A stretch of 64,000 bases of DNA from Acidovorax sp. Leaf191 (GTDB lineage Bacteria; Pseudomonadota; Gammaproteobacteria; Burkholderiales; Burkholderiaceae_C): the NCBI RefSeq assembly GCF_001424425.1, contig NZ_LMPT01000020.1:53482-117481 (forward strand). The letters run 5' to 3'. The stretch's first letter is position 1; every line of letters begins with the position of its first letter. The notes below the pieces were generated by a model. That model did no database searches. It was given only the letters and a program-made list of their open reading frames with translations, and was not told where the DNA came from. A program made the position numbers and the translations under genes. Shown here in pieces: positions 35,795 to 43,756 of this stretch.

Positions 35795-37447
35795 ATGAAC
35801 CCCAGAGACATCCCTCCCGAGGCCTTCCACGCCAGCGGCGCCGAGGTGCAGGCCCTCGAATTCGGCTACGTGCGCTCGCCCGACCAGGACAGCCCCACGC
35901 CCGCGCAGCACCCCGTGGTCATCGTGGGTGCGGGCCCCGTGGGCCTGTCGCTCGCCATCGACCTGGCGCAGCGCGGGCAGCGCGTGGTGGTGCTGGACAA
36001 CGACCACAAGCTCTCCACCGGCTCGCGCGCCATCTGCTTTGCCAAGCGCACGCTGGAGATCTGGGACCGCCTGGGCGTGGGCCAGCGCATGGTGGACAAG
36101 GGCGTGTCGTGGAACGTGGGCAAGGTCTTCCTGCAGGACGAGCAGCTGTACGAGTTCAACCTGCTGCCCGAGGCCGGCCACGAGCGGCCGGCCTTCATCA
36201 ACCTGCAGCAGTACTACGCCGAGGCCTACCTGGTGGAGCGGGCGCTGCAGCTGCCGGGCATCGACATCCGCTGGCACAACCGGGTCACCGCCGTGGAGCA
36301 GCACGGCGACGGCGCCCTGCTGACCGTCGACACGCCCGAGGGCGACTACCGCATCGGCGCGCAGTGGGTGGCCGCGTGCGACGGCTCACGTTCGCCCCTG
36401 CGGCAGGCCATGGGCCTGGAAGCCAAGGGCCGCATCTTCAAGGACCGCTTTCTCATCGCCGACGTGAAGCTCGCAGGCGATGCGGAGTTTCCGACCGAGC
36501 GGTGGTTCTGGTTCGACCCGCCGTTCCACCCCGGCCAGAGCGTGCTGCTGCACCGCCAGCCCGACAACGTGTGGCGCATCGACTTCCAGCTGGGGTGGGA
36601 CGCCGACCCCGAGGAAGAAAAGAAGCCCGAGAACATCCTGCCCCGCGTGCAGGCGCTGCTGGGTCCCCACGCGCAGTTCGAGCTGGACTGGGCCAGCGTC
36701 TACACCTTTGCCTGCCTGCGCATGGACCGCTTCGTGCACGGCCGCGTGATTTTTGTGGGCGACAGCGCGCACGGTGTCTCGCCCTTCGGCGCACGCGGCG
36801 CCAACAGCGGCGTGCAGGACGCGGAGAACCTGGCCTGGAAGCTCGACTGGGTACTGCAAGGCCGGGCCAGCGCTGCACTGGTGGCCACCTACGGCCCCGA
36901 GCGCGAATATGCGGCCGACGAGAACATCGCCAACTCCACACGCGCCACCGACTTCATCACGCCCAAGAGCGAGATCAGCCGGCTGTTTCGCGACGCCGCA
37001 CTGCACCTGGCCCGCGACCATGCGTTTGCACGGCGCATCGTCAACAGCGGGCGCCTGTCGGTGCCGGCCACGCTGCATGCGTCGCCCTTGAACACGCCCG
37101 ACACCGACGCCTTCGCGGGCCCGCAGGTGCCGGGCGCCGTGCTGCTGGACGCGCCGTTGACGCGGCAGGGCCAGCCCACCTGGCTGCTGCGCGCGCTGGG
37201 GCCGCAGTTCACACTCATCGTCTTTGGCGCGGCGCCTGGCTGGGCGTTCGAAGTGCCGCAGGTGCAGGTGCTGCAGATCGGCGTGGAGGTGCAGGACAGC
37301 GAGGGCCTGGCCGCGCAGCGCCTGGACGCCCTCCCCCACACCGCCTACCTGGTGCGCCCCGACCAGCACGTGTGCGCGCGCTGGCGTGCACCCACTGAAG
37401 CCGCCGTGCGCGCCGCCCTGGCCCGCGCCACGGCCGCCCACGCCTGA
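35795..37447 (+). CDS. FAD-dependent aromatic hydroxylase (group A flavoprotein monooxygenase)
   Basis: The 550-residue enzyme has the FAD-binding VVIVGAGPVGLSLAIDLAQR, the ACDGSRSPLR (DG) motif and the VIFVGDSAHGVSPFGARGAN (GD) motif, with a C-terminal thioredoxin-like extension as in phenol and 3-hydroxyphenylpropionate hydroxylases. These enzymes use NAD(P)H and oxygen to hydroxylate an aromatic ring. The substrate is not evident. DUF2783 and Bug receptor genes follow, and the IclR regulator upstream fits an aromatic-acid catabolic operon. Confidence 0.9.
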   Translation: MNPRDIPPEAFHASGAEVQALEFGYVRSPDQDSPTPAQHPVVIVGAGPVGLSLAIDLAQRGQRVVVLDNDHKLSTGSRAICFAKRTLEIWDRLGVGQRMVDKGVSWNVGKVFLQDEQLYEFNLLPEAGHERPAFINLQQYYAEAYLVERALQLPGIDIRWHNRVTAVEQHGDGALLTVDTPEGDYRIGAQWVAACDGSRSPLRQAMGLEAKGRIFKDRFLIADVKLAGDAEFPTERWFWFDPPFHPGQSVLLHRQPDNVWRIDFQLGWDADPEEEKKPENILPRVQALLGPHAQFELDWASVYTFACLRMDRFVHGRVIFVGDSAHGVSPFGARGANSGVQDAENLAWKLDWVLQGRASAALVATYGPEREYAADENIANSTRATDFITPKSEISRLFRDAALHLARDHAFARRIVNSGRLSVPATLHASPLNTPDTDAFAGPQVPGAVLLDAPLTRQGQPTWLLRALGPQFTLIVFGAAPGWAFEVPQVQVLQIGVEVQDSEGLAAQRLDALPHTAYLVRPDQHVCARWRAPTEAAVRAALARATAAHA

Positions 37448-37466
37448 CACCACGGAGCCCCCGACC

Positions 37467-37754
37467 ATGCTCAACACCCAGCCCCACCTGCAGGCCTGCG
37501 ACGATTTCTACGAAGCGCTGATCAACGCCCACCAGGGCCTGTCCACCCCCGACAGCCACGCCATGAACGCACGCCTGGTGCTGCTGCTGGCCAACCACAT
37601 CGGCGACCACGCCACGCTGTGCGACGCGCTGCGGCTGGCACGCGGCGCGGCAGGCCTGAAGACGGCCACGGCCACCGCAACGCCAACCGCAACACCCACC
37701 GAGGCAGACCACCAAGCCATCACACCGGTCCTGCCTACGCACGCCATGGCCTGA
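37467..37754 (+). CDS. DUF2783 small protein
   Basis: The 95-residue protein starts LNTQPHLQACDDFYEALINA and continues LVLLLANHIGDHATLCDALR, the pattern of DUF2783 proteins found next to this type of flavin hydroxylase. The last 30 residues are a low-complexity Thr/Ala/Pro tail. It may help the hydroxylase or its partner, but no activity is known. GGAG lies 10 nt before ATG 37467. Confidence 0.8.
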   Translation: MLNTQPHLQACDDFYEALINAHQGLSTPDSHAMNARLVLLLANHIGDHATLCDALRLARGAAGLKTATATATPTATPTEADHQAITPVLPTHAMA

Positions 37755-37875
37755 ACGCCGGCCCGCCCCGTACAGCGACACATCCGCACCGTTTCCCCCG
37801 GCCGCAGCAGCATCGCAAAGACGGTGCACTGCGGCCTCTGCCCCGACCGCATCACAACAACCCGGAGACAAAACC

Positions 37876-38844
37876 ATGCTGCGCAAACACTTCCTCGCCA
37901 CCCTCGGTGCCCTGGCACTCACCACGCTGGCCCTGCCCGCCACGGCCCAAGACACCAAGCCGCTCGAATGGGTGGTGGGCTATGCGGCCGGCGGCGGCTC
38001 CGACATCGTGGCGCGCACGATTGCCGAGTCGATGTCGACCACGCTGGGCCGCCCCATCATCATCAACAACAAACCCGGCGCGGGCACCAACATCGCGGCC
38101 GAATACAGTGCGCGCCACAAGGACTACGGCAACCTCATCTTCTCGGCCGACTTCGCCACGCTGGCGGCCAACCCGTTCCTGTTCAGCAAGCTCGGCTACA
38201 ACGCCGAGAAGGACTTCCAGCCCGTGGGGCTGCTGGTGCGCTTCCCCATGTTCCTCGTGGTGTCCAACAACGTGCCCGCCAAGAACTTGAAGGAGTTCAT
38301 GGCCTGGGCCAAGGGCCTGCCGGATGGGGTGAACTGGGCGTCCGCCGGGCCGGGCAGCCCGCACCACCTGGTGGGCGAATTGTTCCGCGAGCAAAGCGGC
38401 CTCAAGCTCACGCACGTGCCCTACCGCGGCGCCGCCCCGGCCATCCAGGACGTGATCGGCGGCCAGGTGCCCGCGATGTGGATCGACAGCGCCACGGTGT
38501 ACCCCTTCCTCGCGACCGGCAAGGTCCGGGCCATCGGCGTGGCCAGCCCGCAGCGTGTGGGCACCATGCCCGATGTGGCCACCATCGCAGAGCAGGGACT
38601 GCAGGGTTTCGAGGGCTATGCCTGGCAAGGCGTGGTCGCGCCCACCGGCACGCCGCCCGAGGTGGTGGCGAACTTCAGCAAGGCCCTGCAGGCCGCGCTG
38701 GCCGACACGCGCACCAAGGCGCGCCTGCAGGCTCTGGGCGTGGAGCCGATGCCTGGTACCGCGGCGCAGATGGGCAGCTTTGCGCGTGCCGAGCGGGAGA
38801 AGTGGGGCCGGGTCATCACCAAGGTGGGCGTAAAGCTTGACTAA
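37876..38844 (+). CDS. Tripartite tricarboxylate transporter receptor (Bug family)
   Basis: The 322-residue periplasmic binding protein has a Sec signal (cleavage near ATAQ) and the Bug hallmarks PLEWVVGYAAGGGSDIVART, NKPGAGTNIAAEY and HVPYRGAAPAIQDVIGGQVP. Bug proteins bind carboxylates, often aromatic acids, for uptake. No TctAB permease lies nearby. Its position after the flavin hydroxylase suggests it captures that pathway's substrate. Confidence 0.93.
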   Translation: MLRKHFLATLGALALTTLALPATAQDTKPLEWVVGYAAGGGSDIVARTIAESMSTTLGRPIIINNKPGAGTNIAAEYSARHKDYGNLIFSADFATLAANPFLFSKLGYNAEKDFQPVGLLVRFPMFLVVSNNVPAKNLKEFMAWAKGLPDGVNWASAGPGSPHHLVGELFREQSGLKLTHVPYRGAAPAIQDVIGGQVPAMWIDSATVYPFLATGKVRAIGVASPQRVGTMPDVATIAEQGLQGFEGYAWQGVVAPTGTPPEVVANFSKALQAALADTRTKARLQALGVEPMPGTAAQMGSFARAEREKWGRVITKVGVKLD

Positions 38845-38857
38845 CCCCACTGATTGA

Positions 38858-38960
38858 GCCCCCTGAGCGGCTGCGCCGCTTCCCCCTCAAGGGGACGCCT
38901 CCAGCGGCCCGGCGAAGCCGGTTCCGCGGTGGCACTGGCGATGGCGGCGCGCCGGTTTGG
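38858..38960 (+). repeat. Family A dispersed repeat, copy 6 (3' of Bug gene)
   Basis: It starts about 14 nt after the stop: GCCCCCTGAGCGGCTGCGCC, then CCCCCTCAAGGGG arms and a CGGCGAAGCCGG palindrome. About 60 nt without recognisable signal follow before the convergent DUF2062 gene. Confidence 0.85.
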
Positions 38961-39026
38961 CAGCCTGTGGACTTCAGGATCTGCCGAGCCTCGCGCTTCG
39001 GAAAGTGGGCAGCGCCGATTCGCCCG

Positions 39027-39590
39027 TTACGCAGCGGCTGATCGGCAGCGTGCCAGGCGGCGCTTGCGCTGCAAAGCAGGGGCCAGCCACATCAGTTGCA
39101 CCGCGGCATAACCCAGCGCCGCGAGCAACAGCCCCAGTGTGGGCAGGCCGACGAGCAGCGGCGTGCCCAGGGCCTGGATCCACGCCGCCATCGCCTGCAC
39201 CGAGAAATCGCCGCCCGGTGCGACGCTGCTCCACGGCGGCAGGGTTTGCGTGCCGGGCATCACCAGCGACCCCAGGTAGAACGCCAGCGCATACAGCGGC
39301 ACGGTGGTGAACGGGTTGGTATAGAAGGTGGCCACAGACCCGGCCACCACGTTGCCGCGAATCCCGGCGCACACCACCAGCGTGCCCGGGATCTGCAGCG
39401 GCCCGGGGATGAGCCCGCAGAACATGCCCGCTGCCACACCGCGCGCCAGCGGCTCGCGCTGAAAGCGGAACAGCGCGCGCTGCTCCAGCCAGGGCCGCAG
39501 GCTGGCCAGCCAGCTGCGGTCCAGGTGGGTGCGGGCCCGCGGTTCCAGGCCGCGCAGCCAGCGGCGCAGGGAGCACAGCATGGACATCAT
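39027..39590 (-). CDS. DUF2062 membrane protein
   Basis: The 187-residue inner-membrane protein matches DUF2062: PLARGVAAGMFCGLIPGPLQ, TFYTNPFTTVPLY and two or three hydrophobic segments. The function is unknown. The start may be any of three close Met codons (39590, 39587, 39581). It lies 7 nt downstream of a small membrane-protein gene on the same strand. Confidence 0.85.
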   Translation of the reverse strand: MMSMLCSLRRWLRGLEPRARTHLDRSWLASLRPWLEQRALFRFQREPLARGVAAGMFCGLIPGPLQIPGTLVVCAGIRGNVVAGSVATFYTNPFTTVPLYALAFYLGSLVMPGTQTLPPWSSVAPGGDFSVQAMAAWIQALGTPLLVGLPTLGLLLAALGYAAVQLMWLAPALQRKRRLARCRSAAA

Positions 39591-39597
39591 CGCGCGG

Positions 39598-39759
39598 TCA
39601 GTTCCAGGCGAAGGCGGCTGCCGTGCCCGCGCCGCACAGGGCCGACAGCCCCATCAGCAGGCGCACATCGCGCTTCTCGTTGCCCGCCCGGTGGGCGATG
39701 ACGGTGGCGGCGACGAGGCCGCCCAGGAGAAACAACAGTACAGAGTCCAGCAGTTCCAT
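39598..39759 (-). CDS. Small predicted membrane protein
   Basis: The 53-residue protein has two hydrophobic segments (about 4-22 and 36-51) separated by a basic loop (HRAGNEKRDVR). No family is recognised. A GGAAGG site about 11 nt upstream supports ATG 39759. It sits between terC and the DUF2062 gene, all on the minus strand, and may be co-transcribed with them. Confidence 0.6.
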   Translation of the reverse strand: MELLDSVLLFLLGGLVAATVIAHRAGNEKRDVRLLMGLSALCGAGTAAAFAWN

Positions 39760-39778
39760 GGTGTGCGCTTCCTTCCGG

Positions 39779-40762
39779 TCAGTCCTTGGGTGGCAGGGCT
39801 GGCGCAGGCTGCTGGGTGTTGCCACCCGAGCTGCGCAGCGACAGGAAGATGGAGCCTGCGATCAGGCCGGCCGTCACCAGCAGGGCGTAGCCGATCGGGA
39901 TCTTGACCAGGTCGATGAGCAGCATCTTGCCACCGATGAAGATCAGCACCAGCGCCAGGCCGTAGGCCAGCAGGTGGAAGCGGTCCGCCAGGTCGGCCAG
40001 CAGGAAGTACAGCGCACGCAGGCCCAGGATGGCGAAGATGTTGGCCGTGAGCACGATGAACGGGTCGTTGGTGATCGCGAAGATGGCAGGGATGCTGTCG
40101 ACCGCGAAGATGATGTCGGTGGTGCCGATGAGCACCAGCACCACGAACAGCGGGGTGTAGTGCTTCACGCCGTTGACCAGCGTGGAGAGCTTCTCGCCGT
40201 CGAACTGGTCGGTGATGCGGATGCGCTTCTTGAGGAACTTGAGCACCGGGTTGGTCGCGATGTCAGGCTCCTGGCCTGCAGCGAACCACATCTTGGCACC
40301 GGTGACGACGAGGAACGCGCCGAACACGTACAGCAGCCAGTGGAAGGTGGCCAGCAGCCAGGCGCCCGCCAGGATCAGCAGCGTGCGCAGCACGATGGCG
40401 CCGATGATGCCGATGATGAGCGCGCGCTTTTGGTACTGCGGCGGCACGGCGAAGTAGCTGAACAGCATCAGGAAGACGAAGATGTTGTCGATCGACAAGC
40501 TCTTTTCCACCAGGTAGCCGGTGATGAACTGCATCGACACCGTGTTGGCCACCTCGCGGCCCTGGCTGCTGTCGAGGTACCACCACAGGATGGCCACGAA
40601 CACGAAGGCCAGCGAGAACCACAGCAGGCTCCAGCGCAGCGCCTCTTTCATCGTGACCTTGTGCGCCCCCTGGCGCTCCATCACCAGAAGGTCGACGCCG
40701 ATGGCGACGACCACGAAGACGGCGAATCCCGCCCACATCCACCAGGTTCCTATTGTTTCCAT
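39779..40762 (-). CDS. TerC/Alx family integral membrane protein
   Basis: The 327-residue protein has about nine membrane segments and the TerC signatures SLSIDNIFVFLMLFSYFAVP and GTTDIIFAVDSIPAIFAI, each with the conserved Asp pair in the membrane. TerC/Alx proteins are linked to manganese export and pH or tellurite stress. GGAG lies 10 nt before the ATG. It is divergent from nhaR, with a 154-nt gap in which I looked for, but did not see, a yybP-ykoY riboswitch. Confidence 0.93.
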   Translation of the reverse strand: METIGTWWMWAGFAVFVVVAIGVDLLVMERQGAHKVTMKEALRWSLLWFSLAFVFVAILWWYLDSSQGREVANTVSMQFITGYLVEKSLSIDNIFVFLMLFSYFAVPPQYQKRALIIGIIGAIVLRTLLILAGAWLLATFHWLLYVFGAFLVVTGAKMWFAAGQEPDIATNPVLKFLKKRIRITDQFDGEKLSTLVNGVKHYTPLFVVLVLIGTTDIIFAVDSIPAIFAITNDPFIVLTANIFAILGLRALYFLLADLADRFHLLAYGLALVLIFIGGKMLLIDLVKIPIGYALLVTAGLIAGSIFLSLRSSGGNTQQPAPALPPKD

Positions 40763-40872
40763 GAATCTTTGCTCCGAAGGGAATTGGTTCGTCTGCCGGG
40801 CGCCCCACCCGACAACAGCCCGCACTGTAGGGACGCAAGAGATTCTTAAAAACCTGTCATATTGATACCATT

Positions 40873-40891
40873 GGTTCGGTTTTTACGAACC
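40873..40891. promoter_or_regulatory. Inverted repeat upstream of nhaR
   Basis: GGTTCG (40873-40878) and CGAACC (40886-40891) are perfect arms with a 7-nt AT-rich centre, 25 nt before the nhaR start and facing terC. The position fits a LysR-type self-regulatory site. Confidence 0.5.
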
Positions 40892-40916
40892 TTTGCGATT
40901 TCTCCCAGGAAACCCC

Positions 40917-41822
40917 ATGAGCCAGAGCTTCAACTACCGCCATCTTTTCTACTTCTGGGTGGTGGCCAAGGAGGGCGGCATCGCGCGCGCCGCCGAGCGG
41001 CTGGACATGGCCGTGCAGACCATCAGCGCCCAGGTGCGCGAGCTGGAAAAGGCCCTGGGCGTGAGCCTGCTGCGCTCCGAGGGCCGCAACCTGGTGCTCA
41101 CCGACGCGGGCGTGGCCGCGCTGCACGAGGCGGACCACATCTTTGCCCTGGGCGAGCTGCTGCCCGTGCGCGTGCGCGAGGCCGCCACCGGCCAGACGCT
41201 GCGGCTGAACCTGGGCATCTCCGACGGCATCGCCAAGCTGGCCGTGCACCGGCTGCTGACCCCCGTGCTGGACGAACCCCACCTGCGCCTGCTGTGCCAC
41301 GAGGGCGAGTTCCAGCCGCTGCTGGGGGAGCTGGCGCTGCACAAGCTCGACGCGGTGCTGGCCGACCGCGCCGCCCCGCCCAACCGCGCGCTGCGCACCA
41401 CCAGCCAACTGCTGGGCACAAGCGCCATCGCCTGGTACGCCCCGCCGCTTTGGGCCGAGGCTGCGGCCACGGACTTCCCGCACAGCCTGGCCGTGGTGCC
41501 CGTGCTGCTGCCCACCGACCACGCCGCCATGCGCGCCCGCATCGACCACTGGCTGGAGCGCGAGCGCATCCGCCCGCGCATCGCCGGCGAGTTCGAGGAC
41601 AGCGCCCTCCTGAGCACCTTTGCCGCCACCGGCATGGGCGTGATGCCTGCCCCCGTGTCGCTGGGCGAGCACCTGGCACACACCCACGGCCTGGTGCAGG
41701 TGGGCACCACGCCGGATGTGCAGGAGCAGTTCCACCTGATCTACAGCGCCCGCAAGGTGATGCACCCGCTGCTCACGCGGCTGCTGGAGGCGGGGAAGAG
41801 CGGGACGCTATTGAATCAATAG
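40917..41822 (+). CDS. nhaR: LysR-family regulator NhaR
   Basis: The 301-residue protein has the characteristic NhaR opening NYRHLFYFWVVAKEGGIARA and VQTISAQVRELEKALG helix-turn-helix, followed by a LysR effector domain. NhaR senses sodium/pH and activates antiporter genes; here its nearest target could be the divergent terC. AGGA 6-7 nt before ATG 40917 fixes the start. The final codons (Thr-Leu-Leu-Asn-Gln) and the TAG stop lie within a family B repeat. Confidence 0.9.
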   Translation: MSQSFNYRHLFYFWVVAKEGGIARAAERLDMAVQTISAQVRELEKALGVSLLRSEGRNLVLTDAGVAALHEADHIFALGELLPVRVREAATGQTLRLNLGISDGIAKLAVHRLLTPVLDEPHLRLLCHEGEFQPLLGELALHKLDAVLADRAAPPNRALRTTSQLLGTSAIAWYAPPLWAEAAATDFPHSLAVVPVLLPTDHAAMRARIDHWLERERIRPRIAGEFEDSALLSTFAATGMGVMPAPVSLGEHLAHTHGLVQVGTTPDVQEQFHLIYSARKVMHPLLTRLLEAGKSGTLLNQ

Positions 41823-41870
41823 CTGGTGGCGCTTGCCTATCAAGCGGTAGGGGCCTGAAACGCTTAAAAA
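41807..41870 (+). repeat. Family B repeat, copy spanning the nhaR stop codon
   Basis: GCTATTGAATCAATAGC is itself palindromic, followed by GGCGCTTGCC/TATCAAGCGG arms. It matches the priA copy (CGCTATTGAAACCATAGC). It supplies the last nhaR codons and the stop. Confidence 0.8.
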
Positions 41871-41893
41871 ACATTTCACCCGCATCGCCCCAT

Positions 41894-42021
41894 CCGGTTG
41901 GGGTGAGCGCGTCGAAGCCAGGGCCTGGAAGGGGCCGCCCTTCGGCCAACTCGGCGGGAGCGGCCATGGGCTTCAAGATTGCGCAGTTCGTGCAAGGCTT
42001 CGACAGGCTCAGCCCGAACGG
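41894..42021. repeat. Family C inverted repeat, copy 1
   Basis: The arm 41894-41919 (CCGGTTGGGGTGAGCGCGTC...) pairs with 41996-42021 (GGCTTCGACAGGCTCAGCCC...), leaving a 76-nt loop. This CCGTTCGGGCTGAGC / GTCGAAGCC motif recurs twice after position 43485. It lies between nhaR and the convergent sulfatase gene. Confidence 0.75.
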
Positions 42022-42044
42022 ATGTTGGTTGAACGGCGCTCCGG

Positions 42045-42104
42045 CTGCCAAAACTGGCGCGCCCCCATCCCAGTGCCACCGAGGCGCGCAGCGACTCAGG
42101 GGGA
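42045..42104 (-). repeat. Family A dispersed repeat, minus-strand copy (3' of sulfatase)
   Basis: Read on the minus strand it begins right after the sulfatase stop with CCCCCTGAGTCGCTGCGCGC and continues to GGGGGCGCGCCAGTTTTGG, as in copy 1. It is the only minus-strand copy and follows the only minus-strand gene with such an element. Confidence 0.8.
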
Positions 42105-43433
42105 TTACCTCCCCGGCATGTCCTTGACCGAATAACCCAGGCTCACCGTCGCGTCTTCGGGAATCGCAGGCATCGACGCATTCCACGCCTCCCACGCCGC
42201 GCGCATGGACTGCAAACGCTCCGGTTCCACCGGCGCGCGGTTGGCGCGCTCGCGCTCGTCCTGGGCCAGGTTGAACAGGTAATCGTTGCCGTCCACCCGC
42301 AGGTACTTCCAGTCGCCCTGGCGCATGGCGCGCTGGCCGCGGTGGTTCATGCGCCAGAACAGCGCTGGGTCGTCCAGCACCGACGGGTCGCGCAGCAGCG
42401 GCATCAGCGAGCGGCCGTCGAGCGGGTAGTCGGCGTGCGGTGTCGCGCCCGCCGCATCGAGCATGGTGGCGGACCAGTCCATGGTCATGCAGGTCTGCGG
42501 GCTCACGCTGCCCGGCGCGATCACGGCGGGCCAGTGGGCGATCCAGGGCACGCGGATGCCGCCTTCGGTCAGGTCCATCTTGCCGCCGACCAGGGGCCAG
42601 CTGTCCGAGAAGCGCTCGCCGCCGTTGTCGCTGGTGAAGACGACCAGCGTGTCGCGGTCGATGCCGTGCCGCTGCAGCGCGGACATGATGCGGCCGATGC
42701 CTTCGTCCATGTGGTGGATCATGCGGCGGTAGGTGTCGATGTTGCCGCCGTGCAGGTGGAACAGGTTGCCCTTGACCTCTTGCGCCAGCGCCTCGTCGTC
42801 ACGCGTCTCCCACGGCCAGTGGGGCGCCGTGTAGTGCAGGCTCAGGAAGAACGGCGTGCCGGCCTGCGCGCCTGGCGCCCTGCGCTCCACGTAGTCGAGC
42901 GCGTGGTCGGTGATGAGGTCGGTGAGGTAGCCGTCCTGCTGCTTTTCCTCGTCGCCCAGGTACAGGTCGTGCTGGCCGCCCGAGCTGCAGTGCGTGAAGT
43001 AGTCCACCCCGCCCGACATGGGGCCGAAGAACTCTTCATAGCCCGAGCGCAGCGGCCCGAATGCGGGCGGGTAGCCCAGGTGCCACTTGCCCATCAGCGC
43101 CGTGCGGTAGCCCGCTGCGCGCAGCAGCGACGGCAGCGTGGGGTGATCGGGCGGCAGGCCCAGCGTGGTGCTGCCGCGGCTCTTGCTGTTGATGGGTTCC
43201 TCGGCCGCGCCGCGCAGGCGGTACTGGTAGCGCGCGGTCATCAGCGCAAAGCGCGTGGGCGAGCAGACCGGTGAATTGGAGTAGCCCTGCGTGAGCTTCA
43301 GGCCGCGGGCGGCCAGGCCGTCGAGCACGGGCGACACGGCACCGAAGCTCGCGTCGCGCCCGCCGTAGCAGCCCAGGTCGGCATAGCCGAGGTCGTCGGC
43401 GACGATGAAGATGATGTTGGGGCGTTGGGGCAT
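42105..43433 (-). CDS. Sulfatase family hydrolase (arylsulfatase-like)
   Basis: The 442-residue enzyme has the alkaline-phosphatase-like core (PNIIFIVADDLGYADLGCYG) and the sulfatase signature SPVCSPTRFAL, whose Cys57 would be converted to formylglycine; the later GKWHLGYP and FTSDNGGE motifs bind metal and sulfate. No signal peptide is seen, so it is probably cytoplasmic. The substrate is unknown. An in-frame start at 43466 would add 11 residues. A Bug receptor gene lies upstream on the same strand, separated by hairpin repeats. Confidence 0.9.
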   Translation of the reverse strand: MPQRPNIIFIVADDLGYADLGCYGGRDASFGAVSPVLDGLAARGLKLTQGYSNSPVCSPTRFALMTARYQYRLRGAAEEPINSKSRGSTTLGLPPDHPTLPSLLRAAGYRTALMGKWHLGYPPAFGPLRSGYEEFFGPMSGGVDYFTHCSSGGQHDLYLGDEEKQQDGYLTDLITDHALDYVERRAPGAQAGTPFFLSLHYTAPHWPWETRDDEALAQEVKGNLFHLHGGNIDTYRRMIHHMDEGIGRIMSALQRHGIDRDTLVVFTSDNGGERFSDSWPLVGGKMDLTEGGIRVPWIAHWPAVIAPGSVSPQTCMTMDWSATMLDAAGATPHADYPLDGRSLMPLLRDPSVLDDPALFWRMNHRGQRAMRQGDWKYLRVDGNDYLFNLAQDERERANRAPVEPERLQSMRAAWEAWNASMPAIPEDATVSLGYSVKDMPGR

Positions 43434-43484
43434 GGGGCTGTACCGGGTTGTCGGGTCGCAATCCATTTACTGCCACCACACCGA

Positions 43485-43544
43485 CCGTTCGGGCTGAGCT
43501 TGTCGAAGCCTTGCGCAGCGCTTCGACAAGCTCAGCGTGAACGG
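43485..43544. repeat. Family C hairpin, copy 2
   Basis: CCGTTCGGGCTGAGCTTGTC (from 43485) and the matching CTTCGACAAGCTCAGCGTGA (from 43521) form a 25-bp near-perfect hairpin with a short loop. With copy 3 it makes up most of the 323-nt gap between the Bug and sulfatase genes; I see no gene in the rest. Confidence 0.9.
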
Positions 43545-43635
43545 GTAAATGGTGTTGGGAGGTGGCGGCGAAGGTGGTGGCAGAGGCGGGGTGTATGTGG
43601 GAGCTTGTCGGTAGCGCTCGGCGATATCGTCAATA

Positions 43636-43695
43636 CCGTTCGGGCTGAGCCTGTCGAAGCCTTGCGCGGCGCTTCGACAGGCTCAGCGTGAACGG
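43636..43695. repeat. Family C hairpin, copy 3
   Basis: CCGTTCGGGCTGAGCCTGTC (from 43636) pairs with GCTTCGACAGGCTCAGCGTG (from 43671). It is the same structure as copy 2 at 150-nt distance and lies 61 nt downstream of the Bug gene's stop, so it could act at the 3' end of that transcript. Confidence 0.9.
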
Positions 43696-43756
43696 TTGGT
43701 GGTGGTGTGTGGTGCGCGGCGTTTGACGTTTGGCGCTTGGCGGAAGCGCAGTTCCC

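Noticed and set aside
36386-37477. Long minus-strand frame opposite the flavin hydroxylase
   Set aside because: Pure antisense of a gene with clear FAD motifs.
40763-40916. yybP-ykoY manganese riboswitch ahead of terC
   Set aside because: The gap is short and shared with nhaR, and I could not find the conserved core motifs.
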